Shown in pieces: positions 23,300 to 34,380 of a DNA stretch of 64,000 nt. The position numbers and the translations under genes were made by a program. The first letter of the stretch is position 1, and each line of letters starts with the position of its first letter. Origin of the DNA: Pohlia nutans (lineage: Eukaryota; Streptophyta; Bryopsida; Bryales; Mniaceae); assembly GCA_022496805.1 (NCBI GenBank), contig CM040094.1, forward strand, positions 19,181,501 to 19,245,500, read 5' to 3'. Under the pieces are notes generated by a model. It saw only the letters and a list, made by a program, of their open reading frames with translations, was not told the origin of the DNA and made no database searches.

Positions 23300-24417
23300 T
23301 CATTGCAAAACTGCCGAATTTGGAGAGGGCTCTAGGCATTTAGGGGTTAATATTGAGGTAATTGATGTAACTTAGTATTGCTAGAAGCTAAAGAGGTTCA
23401 GGTGCTAAATAATGGGGTGTGGGAGGAGGGGTTAGACATGGGCTGATATCTAGAGTGTCCTTGTGATGAGTTATCCCATATGGTTTGCCATGGTGACCTC
23501 CTAGTGTACACTACTTAAGGTGGAAGGCCTTTGAGTAAAGATCATCTCTTTCTATGCATTCCTTGTGTTTGTGTGTGCCTTGTGCAATCTTCTACTACCT
23601 TCAATATGTTATGGGCCCACTCATGTGTGTTTCATGAGTATTAGATTGCATTTGTGCAAGTGTTTTGAGGTTGGTGTGCGACGGGCGGTTTTGGAGCATT
23701 GTTGGAGTTTTTGGAGCTTGTTGGAGTGTTGGTGTCTCTTAGAGGAGTGCATGGGCTGAAGTGACATGTTGGAGCACTCTCCTTGGTCAATTTCTTCCCT
23801 TGGATCTCTTTTTTCTTGCTTGTATCTCTTCTTTGAGAGTGGAACTTCGTTTGGTTCAATTGTGAGCATTTGAGTGAATGCAAGTGATTTGTGAGGTGTG
23901 AGGGCTCTCGTGGAGGGTCTACCATCTGATCCTAGTGATTAGGCACTTGCTTTTAGGTGTTGCATGTGTTTCATGCTCTTGGGGTGCTCAAATTTTCATT
24001 TGGAGCTAGTTTGTGCACATAGGTGCGGTTTTGAGCAATTTCAATGCAATTGGGGTTTTGAGGGACATGTGTGAGTTCATGTGCATTGAGTGAGTGCTCT
24101 TAAGGGACACAAAGGTGTCATTGACATGCATTGAGTGAATGGGGACACTAAGGTGTTGTATTGAGGCATTTGGAGTTGTTTTGAGCTCCATTGAGTGATT
24201 TGAGGGGTTTTGGTGAGCCTCTTTGCATTTTTGGGTGAGGACACTCACATTTAAGTGTTGGAAGGTGTGTGTGGAGCACAAAAGAGCTGATCTAGTGTTT
24301 GGGGTTGTTTTTGAAGCCATTGGGTGCACAAAGGTGCAATATTAGAGCAAAAATCACAAAAACAAGTTGTGTGTTTGAGGTTTAGTTTGTGTGAGGAGGC
24401 ATACGTAAGTGAGGATC
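23300..24417 (+). other. Presumed LTR/leader of the copia remnant
   Basis: GT-rich, non-coding DNA directly upstream of the copia Gag start. Phrases such as TTGAG.GCATTTGGAG and CATTGAGTGA recur at 24050-24260. An LTR is expected here from copia structure, but I could not fix its ends or a primer-binding site. Confidence 0.3.
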
Positions 24418-25657
24418 ATGGCATCTTGTGAGGGTGAAGGTCCCAAGGTCGTGGACAAGTTCGATGGGGTGAATTTCCACTTGTGGAAGTTCAAAATGGA
24501 GATGGTGATGGCCGAGAAGGAATTGTGGGAGATTGTCGACGGTAGTGAGGAGCCTCCTCTGTGTTCTATGGATTCAACGTCATGCAAGCGTACAAGAGGA
24601 GGGAGAAGAAGGCATTTGCCATTTTGGCACTCAACCTCGCGGATTCGCAACTTGCGCACATTCGTTCGTGCAAGACACCCGCGGAAGCACGGTCCAAGCT
24701 TTGCAACATTCACGAAGCAAAGACATTGGCCAACATCTTGTTTTTGAGGCTCAAGTTCTTCACCATCAAGATGGGCGAAGAAGATGACATGTTGACGCAC
24801 ATCAACAAGGTCAAGGCTTTTGCGGATCAACTCAGTGGTTGCGACGTGTAGGTTACGGATGGTGACATTGTGATGACACTTTTGGAGAGCCTTCCATCAT
24901 CGTTCGAGTACCTCACCGTGGCGTTGGAGTCAAGACCCATTTCGGAGCTCACATTGGACTATGTGACCTCGCGGCGAAAGAAGAACGAGTCTCGAGAAGA
25001 TGGAACGGCGCTCGTGGCGAAGCAATCAAGGAATGGAGGCGGTGGGAGCTCAAGCGACAAGGTGTGCTTCTATTGTGGTAAGAAGGGCCACATTGCCAAA
25101 TTCTGCCTCAAACATAAAATCAATGAGAAGGAGAGTGCAAACAACACCAAAGTTTGTGATTATGGGGAAGAGTACGCATTTACGGCTAGATTTGATGCAA
25201 GCATGAGTGATGGCATCGAGGGTGATGCAAGCATGAGTGATTGCATTGAGGATTGTGATGAGTATGCAAACATGGCTAGTCACGTATCGTGCAACGGTAG
25301 TGTGAGTGATTGGATTGTTGATTCGGGGGCTACAAGCCAAATGTCACCTTATAAAACTTGTTTCCATTCGTGTTGTGTCATTAACCCAAAGAGAGTGATT
25401 TTGGGAGATTATACGGTGCTTGAGGCCCTTGACAAACGCCAAATTGTTGTACACACCGAGGTGAAGGGCCGTGTGAAGACTATCACTATCAAAGATAGTC
25501 CACGTTCCCAAACTAAAGGCAAATTTACTATCGGTCAGGCAATTAGTGGCAAAGCACTTGCGGATTGAGTTTAGTGATAAGGGGTGTTACGTGTCGTCAC
25601 CGAGTCGAGATGAGGTGGCCATCATTGAAGAACACGAGGGCTTGTACCACATTAAGT
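24418..25657 (+). pseudogene. Ty1/copia Gag-protease fragment, broken
   Basis: ATG at 24418 opens a Gag (UBN2-type) start (DKFDGVNFHLWKFKM). The frame shifts near 24550 to the one with RREKKAFAILALNL, is stopped by TAG at 24849-24851, and continues to TGA at 25566-25568. It contains the zinc knuckle CFYCGKKGHIAKFC (about 25064-25106) and the aspartic protease site WIVDSGATSQMS. After another frame change the Gag-pre-integrase start EEHEGLYHIK is reached at 25657, where the CACTA terminus cuts it. Integrase, RT and RNase H are missing here. A copia RT piece lies at 42516-43026, but another relic separates the two. The copy is dead. Confidence 0.8.
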
Positions 25658-26040
25658 CACTACCGGAGATGGATACTTTTATGATTGGGAGGATATGACT
25701 GGGGATGACAGGCGATTGTCGGCTGTCACATTCTGCGAGGGAAAATTGTCGGCGGAAGCCAAATTAGACAATGTGACTGGTAGTCATATTTTGCAGTCAT
25801 ATTTGCCACGTGTACCGTATAAAGTGGGTGGGAGGGACGTATATCTTCGTAGGGAACGAGAGGGAACGAGTGGGAACGTTCCTTGGGAACGCACAGTCAT
25901 ATTTGGACGTCACTTTTTGCTCCTAGTCATCTTTTGCAATCACATTTTTCCCTATAGTCGTACTTTTTTTTTGGGCTGCCCATGATTATAAACACTGCCC
26001 GAGACAGTTTACATGTATATTGGCCCTGTCAATCACTGTA
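25658..26040 (-). promoter_or_regulatory. CACTA left terminus and subterminal repeats
   Basis: Inverted counterpart of 2160-2528, about 95 percent alike by eye. It includes GGGAACGTTCC-type palindromic phrases and repeated AGTCATATTT. It forms the 3' end of the tnp2 transcription unit. Read on the plus strand from the interrupted copia gene, the terminus encodes LPEMDTFMIGRI and a stop. Confidence 0.75.
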
Positions 26041-26480
26041 TAGTATGAGAATTTAAAGTATTAATTTTATGGGGAGAATTTGTGTCCAAAATTGAGTAGT
26101 TTTTCTTTTGTTTAGGGTAATTAGGAATTGGCCATCGGCATTATTTTCATAATTGATTAGTAAATTATCTATTCACGCAATTCCATGGTAGAGCGGTTTA
26201 GGGTGGAGGTGGGGTTTTACATTGAGAAGGAATGTGTGGCAGAATTATTACGGGTTTTATAATTGTACGTGTCCGTGCCTGTATGTAGTGGTTTAGGGCA
26301 ACTAACGTGAGAAGTCTGAAACTTATCGGTTTGGGAGGTTGAAGTGAATGTGTGGTGCATGGCCAAGACTTGATGGTGCTAATTACACAATTTCATGTGA
26401 ATATATGTATATATATTTATATATAGAACGGTCCAGCGGGTAGACTGTTCACAACTGTATGTGAATGAATAAAGACTCGG

Positions 26481-27398
26481 TCAATCCTGCTCTGGGTCGC
26501 AATAATCTAAATCATCTACCGATGTGTCATCTTGTCCGAGGCGTTCTAATGCTTTAGCCACCACCTCCGGAGCTACTTCCACTGCGTTGTTTAAAATAGG
26601 TGTTTGGGGTATGAGATCCGAATCCAAGCCTGTGGCTTCAAGTCCGGGAAAATCACTTGCTCTCCCCAAGGATATGCACCGTACTTCATCCGTGAGTTGG
26701 TGGTTCGAGAATGTCCGAACTCCTCGTGGTTCTTTACGCATCACAACCTCCCATCCACGCTTGGCCACATCCGGTGCAAAAAAAACTTGTTTAATGTGGA
26801 GCGGGAAGGCAAATGACTGTGCAGAGTTTGGGATCAACCTCTGGAAGTTTACGGTAGTGAAACCGTAATCATCGAGCTTCATGGTGGCGCCATCTCCTCT
26901 CATGTTTGCAACCACCCAGTTGCAATAGAGGACCACCACCTCATACTGTCCATAGTCCACTGAAATGATTTCCTCCACCCACCCCACGTACTCCAACTCT
27001 GCAGCCCGGAGGTTTGTATCCTTGCTACTCGTGCGACAAAGTTGTCGAAAGGTTGCGGCTACCCCCGAGTCCGCGGTTGTCAAATGCGTCTCTACACTCC
27101 GCACACGGAGGTGGTTCCCATATACATACATGGATCGATACGTCTTAGCTACGTCTGATGGAGGTAGCATCAAGGCCCTCACGTCTTGGGGGACCTCCTC
27201 ATCCCCATCTTCTATAGTCCGTATCACAGCCTTCAAAAACCATACATGGAACTCTTCATCGTACATCTCCGAAGGGTACACTACCCTAGCCTTCTTCTTC
27301 TTGCGCCTATACTCGTTACGCTCCGCTTCCCAACGTGCCATGTCATCCTCGTGTTTCCTGTAAGCAAAAGAGTTCAATATGGTCACTTTCATCTTCAC
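26481..27398 (-). CDS. CACTA transposase C-terminal part (DUF4216)
   Basis: 305 codons ending with TGA at 26481. It holds a DUF4216-type domain: FHVWFLKAVI..., YGNHLRVRS, ELEYVGWVEEIISVDYG, then LIPNSAQSFAFPLHIKQVFFAPD near 26760-26850. DUF4216 is a usual downstream companion of tnp2 in plant CACTA transposases, with unknown biochemical role. The tail is acidic and carries VVAKALERLGQDD. It is probably the last exon, joined to the exon at 27691-28590 by an intron starting with GTGAGT at 27690. The exact acceptor was not determined. Intact. Confidence 0.75.
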   Translation of the reverse strand: MKMKVTILNSFAYRKHEDDMARWEAERNEYRRKKKKARVVYPSEMYDEEFHVWFLKAVIRTIEDGDEEVPQDVRALMLPPSDVAKTYRSMYVYGNHLRVRSVETHLTTADSGVAATFRQLCRTSSKDTNLRAAELEYVGWVEEIISVDYGQYEVVVLYCNWVVANMRGDGATMKLDDYGFTTVNFQRLIPNSAQSFAFPLHIKQVFFAPDVAKRGWEVVMRKEPRGVRTFSNHQLTDEVRCISLGRASDFPGLEATGLDSDLIPQTPILNNAVEVAPEVVAKALERLGQDDTSVDDLDYCDPEQD

Positions 27399-27690
27399 AT
27401 AATATTCGGGGTTTAGGACGTAGTATATAGCCCAGATTGGCTGCTCGTGGCAACCACTGCATTACCAGGTGTAGATCTAGTGGGGTCACTGGGGGCAGTC
27501 TCTAACATATCTGGGGGCAGTAACTTATATCACGATGCCCCGTTTCAAAAGACATTGCCTTGAGTCACGGATATCATTGCCATCACTGAGGGTAGTCACA
27601 CTGTGTACAAATATTTAAACATTTATTTGCAATGGAGCTTACTTATTGCACATAACTTAATTTACTTCCTACCGTGTGATGTGAACTCAC

Positions 27691-28590
27691 CTCCTCCAAT
27701 CTTCCAACGGTGCCACGTTGGTCACCACGAACTCGTGAATCCATCCTCGAAGGTTTGGTGACAAGTAGCGAGTGCGCTCGTTGCCTTCGAGGATCTCGTC
27801 GTACATCGCTGGGTCTTCTTTATCGTCCCACACTCTTTGAGTAGTAGTCGTATACTCTTGCATATACTCGGTGCAGAACCCCAATGCCTCAACTATAGCA
27901 TAGCCGCTGGCCATGCTACCTTCTGGTTTATCTCGATTTTGAACGTAGGCTTTGAGTGTCTTCAAATATCTCTCAATAGGGTACATCCATCGTGTATGGA
28001 CGGGACCACAGATTTCCACTTCCTCCACAAGGTGCAACACCAAGTGGCTCATAATGTCGAAGAATGACGGTGGGAACTCCTTCTCCAACATGCATAATGC
28101 GATGACCGCTTCGCTCCTCATATCTTCTATAGCCTTCGGATCGATGGTCTTCGCACATATCCTCCGGAATACTCGGCTCAACATTATTATTGCCGTTCGA
28201 ACTTCCTTTGCCAATGTAGTGCGTACACACAGCGGCAGCACCTGCTGGAGGAGGACATGGTAGTCATGTGATTTAAGCCCTTTGATTTGCCCATCCGTGT
28301 TCACACGCTTCTTCAGCTGCCCGACGTATTTAGATGGGGTTCGCAAGAAACGCAATTGGTCCACAAAGACCTTACGCTCTTCTTCTGTAAGAACGTATGA
28401 TGACCGAGGTAAGATGACGCTGCCGTGCTTTTTTTCCGCGTACGGGCCATAGATGTTTCCGTATACCCGCTTCCTTCATATCAAGACGAACTCCTAGTGT
28501 GTCCTTCTCTCCGAATATAGTCTTCATAATATTTTCGGCAATGTTTTTTTTACAATGCATGACATCCAACTTGTGTCGGATGAGAAGATC
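27691..28590 (-). pseudogene. tnp2: tnp2 C-terminus plus DUF4218 exon, one frameshift
   Basis: The exon starts after a TATACAG acceptor at 28591 with DLLIRHKLDVMHCKKN, the typical tnp2 C-terminal phrase, and ends at a GTGAGT donor (27690). DUF4218 follows: KGLKSHDYHVLLQQVLPL, LEKEFPPSFFDIMSHLV, GPVHTRWMYPIERYLKTLK. The frame changes by one base near 28434-28440 at a run of seven A, just after KHLWPVRGKK, which disables the protein unless the run length is an assembly error. Otherwise all expected blocks are present and in order. Confidence 0.75.
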
Positions 28591-28838
28591 CTGTATAGTT
28601 ACTCCACAGAGTCACATATTACATTCCATGCAGTACATCATGAAACTGTGCAGTCACATTCCGCGTCTCATCACCGCACTGAGTCCTAAACTAGATTCCT
28701 AAATTCTGAGATGCACTGTACATAGTCATATTCCATGACACCTCACTGCATTCGATCAGTTTGGATTTAGGGTCCACGCATGACAACATCGCTGTCTACG
28801 GTCATGTCAATGTACAAGAGTGCGCTAGATACACTTAC

Positions 28839-30401
28839 TTTCCAATAGGGAAGGTCAAAAAGACAAGTCCTCCTCTTCACCCCGTGTTCGTGTACGGGGT
28901 CTGGCGTTTGTCGTCCTTCGTTCGTGTGCATCTTGCTTGTCCACTCTTCTTGAGCCATCGCAAACGCCAAGTGCTCTCCACCGCTCATCCTTTGCGGTGG
29001 AGGTCTCATGTCGGGTTGACCATCAAAATTTGCCCTTTGTCGCCTCCATTGGTGTGCCATCGGCAATTGCCGTCTATGCCCAAGGTATACATTCTTCTTC
29101 AATGCTTTCGAGCGCCGAGTAACTACGTTGGGGCCACACACGGGACACGCCTTGTATCCTTTCGTGACTTGGCCAGAAATCAATCCGTATGCCGGAAAAT
29201 TGTTCACTGTCCACAGTAGCATACCTCGGAGCTTGAATGTTTTGTCGCCGGAGTGTGACTGCGACCCATCCACGCAGTCGGTCCCTTCCCATAGCTCTTG
29301 TAGCTCCTCCATTAACGGTGCGAGGTAAACATCCACATTTTTGTCCGTCACACTTTCTTTTCCGGGTATTAATAGGGTTAGCATCAAAAAGAAGTTCTTG
29401 GTCACGAGCCACGGGGGAAGATTGTAGTTCAGTATCACCACGGGCCACGTGGAGTGGCTAAGGCTTTGGTTACGGAATGGGTTCACTCCATCTAGTGCCA
29501 AACCTAGCCTAACGTTGCGTCCTTCTTTCGCAAACTCCGGCCATTTACTATTCACGTGCTTCCATGCCTTTGAGTCAACCACGGATCTCATCACCTTGTC
29601 CTTGCTTTTTCCGTCTACGTGCCACTTCATGAGCTCCATTAGCCGTGTGCAACTGTACATTCTTCGCAAACGAGGGATCAACGGAAAATGACGCAAAACT
29701 TTGACCGGTACCGATTTGGAGTTGTCTATGTACCGGGATTTGTGGCATATAGGGCACTCCGTCGCACCCTCCAATTCTTTTTGAAATAAACAACACCCAA
29801 CTCTACACGCATGTATGGTGTTGTAGGACAACCCCAATTTCATCAACAAACACTTCGCTTCGTAGAAGGTTTTCGGAAGTGTGTTGCCCTTGGGCAATAT
29901 TGACTCGTGCAATAACTTCAACAATTCGTCCACAAAGCTGTTGGATACGCCAAAAGTGGTGCAACAATTAAGTACCATGAGGATAGAGGTGAGACGATCG
30001 GATGAGCTCCCTGCATAAAGCGGAGTCCTTGCTTCGCTTAAAAGGACATCTAGTACTATGCCACTAGGGTCCTTGATGTTCATCGTTGTCCCGCTTGACT
30101 CCATAGGGTCGTTATTGTCCTCCATTCCGTTTTTGCTACCTTCGTCGTGACTTGGTGGGAAGGCATCGTCCCAGACCGGGGCCATTTCATTGAACTCCAC
30201 ATCAAATCCGTCATGCATGGAAGGGTTGGTATCGCTCCCCCCTAAGTTCACGTTGTCATATTTGTTGAAGCACTCTGCCACCATGCGTAAAACATCTACC
30301 TCCCCGGCTTCTTCGCCGTCAATGCTAGGACTGGACGGGGGCTCACTACCTTGCCCACTGCTTGGTGCACTAGGGGTCAAGTTCAAGGGGCTGTACTCGT
30401 C
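28839..30401 (-). CDS. tnp2: tnp2 transposase core exon
   Basis: 521 codons, from a CTGCAG acceptor (30402) to the donor TGGAAA|GTAAGT (28838). It begins with an acidic Ser/Pro-rich region. Then follow ILPKGNTLPKTFYEAKCLL, LGLSYNTIHAC, the zinc pair ECPICHKSRY, the tnp2 core (SKWPEFAKEGRNVRLGLALD, NPFRNQSLSHSTWPVVILNY, LIPGKESVTDKNVDVYLAPL) and the Cys pair KACPVCG. It ends at LFDLPYWK, which joins in phase to DLLIRHK at 28590. Plant CACTA TNP2/TNPD proteins cut at the CACTA termini. Intact in this exon. The intron 28591-28838 carries AGTCACATTCC motifs like those of the element's subterminal regions. Confidence 0.85.
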
Positions 30402-30434
30402 CTGCAGTTCCAAGGACAATACATTGGATGTCAC

Positions 30435-30867
30435 ATTCCAAAGTCTAATGATAAGCTACATAATGCATGCAGTTCCTAGTTCAGAGCGTTCCTTGTAATT
30501 GCATCCACCTGCGCCGGGGAGTGTGTCGATGTTGTTTTAGTCTTGTTGTTTTAGTTTTAGTCTTGTTTGCATTGAGGGTCACATCGTAGACATCATACGC
30601 AACATATGACTAGCTGGCATTCTATTACAGTGTTAAGTAGTGACTAACTGTAGTCACTTTTGGAAAACGTGACTGACAGTTGTCACATTACAGTGGTAAG
30701 CACAGACTGTCTGTAGTCATTTTGGACGATAAGTATACGTTTACAGTTTACAGTGCAGTGATAAGAAGTGACTGTCTGCAGTCATTTTGGGAAAATTCAA
30801 GATAGACACTATACATATTACAGAGACAGTCTCAGACTATCTTCCTGCCGTTTGGGCATATAGTCAT
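30435..30867 (-). promoter_or_regulatory. AGTCA/TGACT spacer between SET and tnp2
   Basis: Non-coding spacer with at least six facing TGACT/AGTCA units at 30600-30860, matching 254-700 of element 1. It lies between the SET stop codon and the tnp2 exon acceptor, so it is either an intron part or an internal promoter for tnp2. Which one cannot be told from sequence. Confidence 0.45.
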
Positions 30868-31476
30868 TTACCGTACACTACTCGGACTTAGAGGGTAATG
30901 CGCATAGAGTTCTTCTCCGGCAACAATGTCCCTTGTTGCTATGGTAATTACATATCCCCATTCCTTGTGGTTCCACGGTTTAGGCAGCAGGCGATACTCC
31001 CACATCACATTGCCTATTTCGGAGCGCTCGGCGGAACTATTAATGAATCCAGCGACATTTCCTTTCTCTACATCTCCGTCGATATACAGGTCCGACTCTG
31101 CGCGCATTACATACGATTTCATTCGGGATTGTGCCTTGCTCAAAATTTTGAATTCCGCCGAGGTGTACTGCGCTCCTACAAAAGGAAGCAGTTCCTCACC
31201 CTCTTTGGCTGGTTGCATTGCAAAGAGACCCCAACCCATGAAGCGGTATTTAGACACTTTCACTTGCCATTCCCTTTTCCCAAATACGAATGGAGTTAGC
31301 TTTGGTATGGGCCCGTCGTTCCATTGTCCATCATACACGTCTGACCGCCACTTCTGCAATCGAGAAATTCGCGCGGATGTTGAAGTGGGTCTGGCGCTCT
31401 GGGAGGATTGTGGTTGGCTTAGAAACTTGGTCAGCGATGTCAAACTTGCGGCTCTTACTAAGGGTCTCCATCGGGC
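30868..31476 (-). CDS. SET-domain exon carried by the CACTA element
   Basis: 202 codons from an AG acceptor (ATGTAG at 31477) to TAA at 30868. SET landmarks in order: MGWGLFAMQPAKEGEEL (GxG motif), DLYIDGDVEKGNVAGFINSS, then IATRDIVAGEELYAHY. The catalytic-region Tyr is kept, but NHSC is changed to NSSA. No in-frame ATG precedes the domain, so translation probably comes from an upstream exon. The transposase-associated exon at 31591-31788 ends in the matching phase. Joining gives a zinc-finger/SET fusion protein. A role in silencing or de-silencing the element's own chromatin is inference. The same SET sequence lies at 2-253. Confidence 0.7.
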   Translation of the reverse strand, partial: ARWRPLVRAASLTSLTKFLSQPQSSQSARPTSTSARISRLQKWRSDVYDGQWNDGPIPKLTPFVFGKREWQVKVSKYRFMGWGLFAMQPAKEGEELLPFVGAQYTSAEFKILSKAQSRMKSYVMRAESDLYIDGDVEKGNVAGFINSSAERSEIGNVMWEYRLLPKPWNHKEWGYVITIATRDIVAGEELYAHYPLSPSSVR

Positions 31477-31590
31477 CTACATAATTCATTAACACATGTT
31501 TTTTTATACCAAATCAGTGTACGTAGAACCACGTCGCGTTGCTTACTAAGGAATGGGTACGCAGTTGAAATCATAGGTCTCATCACTTAC

Positions 31591-31788
31591 CAATATTGAA
31601 GCTGTGAAAACGAGGTCCCTTCTTCTAGTGCAAAGATGCTTCCGAATCGTCGCTCGGTCGAGGACTTTTCCTCCAGCACATTCCATGCATGGGCAGGGGT
31701 ACTTCGTTGATCGCATGGAGTCTTCTTGGATCTCTTCCTCTTGCCATAATTGGAGATGATTCAAGCGCTCCTGTTGTCCTTCTTCCAT
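31591..31788 (-). CDS. Transposase-associated (Transpos_assoc) N-terminal exon
   Basis: ATG at 31788, donor GTAAGT at 31590. The motif TKYPCPCMECAGGKVLDR followed by RKHLCTRRRD is the CPCxxC...HL zinc-binding pattern of the domain that normally heads plant TNP2 transposases. The open frame extends upstream to 31863 without another ATG. The exon ends between codons and can be joined in frame either to the SET exon (31476) or to the tnp2 exon (30401). Confidence 0.6.
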
Positions 31789-31863
31789 CCTACGGAAAAA
31801 ATTCGACCAACGACGTAGGCTGACATGGTGCTTTGAGGCATATACAATACTATAGTTATACAC

Positions 31864-33673
31864 TCTAAAGGAGGGTGCAGTCAGTAATCTTAGGCATATC
31901 TTGTAGCTTAGGAAAATTACAGTAGGGAGTCATTCAAGGCTACAGAGTACTGTGCATGACTAGATGGCGTCAGGATGATGACTCCAGAGTGTTATATAAT
32001 CCCAAAATGTCACATAAATCACTTCACTAAGTCATTTTAGGAAATTTTTTGTTTGCTTCCTTCCTTGTTTTATATACAAATTGATTGAATAATATTGGTG
32101 GTATGCACGACGTTTGGATCTGGGAGTCGCTATTTCTATGTCTATCGTCACTTTAATTTCATTTAAATTATGCAGTCATGATGTACCAAACTATTTCGTA
32201 TGGAAATCATTCACTACATGAGTAGACAGAACCATAGATGAAGAAGTAACACATCAGTGATATTCCTGAGGCATCCCTGCTAATGCAAAAGTGAATGAAA
32301 AACTTATCCACCAACCCAAATTCATATTCTTGCACTCCTTCCATACACCCCCCCTTTTGCGCAATTACACAGAAGTGTTCTATATAACATTCATATGATA
32401 TGAATTGTACTTAGTAAATATGTAGAATACCATTGTGAACTTATGACTCAGTACTGTCTGCTCTATGTTTTACTACGAATCACCGACACGTGGCCCTATC
32501 CCGAAGAAATGACTATATGCGCCTTAAGTCTCTAAAACAATGTACGTTTGTAGCATTGGAGTGTGTACTATCTTGTTCCACGGAGCTGTCATCTTCTTCT
32601 TTAATACTACAACTTCCTTCATCTGAGGAGTTTGCAGTGCGGTTTTCAATATATGTCAGTGCTATCTGATCGTGTGTCTTCTCGAGAAGTTCACAGAAGC
32701 AGAACTCTGGAGGGAATATGGCAGAAGATTTGGGCTCATGGCGACATGCCAGGCGTTTTTTTCTAATTCTGCCGTCCAAAGACAGCCCGTCCCGAGGGGA
32801 TGGAAGCCTACAATTGCAGTTGGGATTCCGAACCCAACGAAGTACTATGCATCTGAGACATTTGTTGTCTTCGCAAATGTGTCTATGATTTCCACACATG
32901 TACATTCGGGTGAAAAATGTCCATGATGTGAACCTATACAAGCAATACTGGACCTCAGAAGTACTACGGGAATCTGGAAACATTTTGTGGTATGATGTGA
33001 AATTGCCAAAGAGGTGTGTAGCTGGAACCTGTCAATCGCATACACTTTGATGTCGGAAGTCAATTCGTCCTGTTAATACAACTGATGACAAATGTGACGT
33101 CCACCGTGTACGTTAGAGTAAAGGGTTACCTGCATGCTCCACCGGCAACGTAGACAGTGTTATTTATATTGTGAAGCATAATCGGCAACAAGGACACATT
33201 TTTCCATTTGACAAGAGACTTTTCTTGGACTAATCTTTCATAGTGCTTTTTAGATCATCTAGCGTGTAGGAATGGTTAAATCAGGTGTGCTGGTTCATCA
33301 ACTTGCTTACATTTTGGTTCTTCAAGTAGGTGGAGACAGTTATTATACCCTAGTACTGGTGCACTCCTCTTTACTCAGATAACGACCAATTCATACCAAT
33401 TTTGTGCACACCATTTGGGTGTCAAGGTCTATGACTTTCAAGAGAGAGTTATACTGAACTACAGAGTCATTGACATGACTATAGAGCGTCATCTATATGA
33501 CTGGGGAGTGTTGTATAACTCTCGGGTGTCACGTACATGACCCTGCTCAGTCGTCTCTGTGTCGCCCGGCTTGGTCAACGGAGATACACGTGGCACCAGT
33601 TGACCAAGCGACCATCACTCAAGCAATACTCACGACGTACTACAGAGTTTTGCAGAGTTCTCAAGCACCGTGA
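31864..33673. promoter_or_regulatory. Central divergent-promoter region of the CACTA element
   Basis: Lies between the minus-strand transposase exons and the plus-strand TNPA-like gene. AGTCAT/ATGACT motifs cluster at 31930-32040 and 33440-33570 (for example TGACATGACTATAGAGCGTC). A bidirectional promoter is inferred from gene orientation. It also contains the Cys-rich frame at 32513-32983. Confidence 0.4.
32513..32983 (-). CDS. Unrecognised Cys/His-rich protein
   Basis: 156 codons with ATG at 32983. The N-terminal half is rich in Cys and His (MCGNHRHICEDNKCLRC, NPNCNCRL, RLACRH, CFCEL), suggesting zinc binding. The C-terminal half is acidic and Ser-rich. A TATAG|G at about 32937 could be a 3' splice site, making the downstream part an exon. 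I do not recognise the family. It could be a captured host gene or a diverged element gene. Confidence 0.35.
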   Translation of the reverse strand: MFPDSRSTSEVQYCLYRFTSWTFFTRMYMCGNHRHICEDNKCLRCIVLRWVRNPNCNCRLPSPRDGLSLDGRIRKKRLACRHEPKSSAIFPPEFCFCELLEKTHDQIALTYIENRTANSSDEGSCSIKEEDDSSVEQDSTHSNATNVHCFRDLRRI

Positions 33674-33804
33674 ATGATGGCGCCTTCACCCCCCGCATAC
33701 GAGCCCCTGAGGAGCAGTCGCATCGAAGAGAACAACGGAGTTTTGAAAAACTTGGGGTTGCCGTTGCTTTCAAAACAAACCTTCAAGAAGCCAAAAGACA
33801 AGAG
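33674..33804 (+). CDS. TNPA-like gene, first exon
   Basis: ATG at 33674, donor GAG|GTGAGT at 33805. It encodes MMAPSPPAYEPLRSSRIEEN followed by LKNLGLPLL. The pattern Y..LR..RI.EN...L..LGL heads the second protein of many plant En/Spm-type elements. Downstream exons are uncertain. Confidence 0.5.
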
Positions 33805-34380
33805 GTGAGTGATTACTTGTGTGGTGTGACGTCCTTGAATTTGTGAATTGCGCTCTTCCTTTTTATTCCGACCTTGCTGAAACGAGGAGGTAGAGGTTGC
33901 CGACCTTGCCGATTCTCCGTGTCGAGGTTGCCGAATGTGTGAACTAGGTTGCCTAGGGTTTGCGACCTTGTCGAAGTTGAATGTCGAGCTGGCGACCTTG
34001 CCGATTCTCTCTGCCGAGGCACCCGAAACGGTCGTCGCACCTTGCCGAAATCTCCTGGCTGGCTTTTGCGGTACTCCTAGTGCCGGAACTCCTTGCCGAA
34101 ATCTCCTGCCGCATGCGGTACTCCTAGTGCCGAAACTCGCCCTTGTCCGTGTACTCCTTGCTGGGTTCTAGTAGTTATGGTCCTGAAACAGGTACTGCGC
34201 CGTGCGGAGTGGGGGAACATGAGGTTGCTTTGGTCCGTCGTTGAAACCCTAACTGCATCAAAACCCTAAGCTTGAAAACCCTAGTTTGCGACTCTGCTTA
34301 GCAGTCATATTGGCAGGCAGTTGTGACTCTCTGGAGTCACACATCGCTCCCATTGTGACCCCGAGTAGTCGTATATTTGT

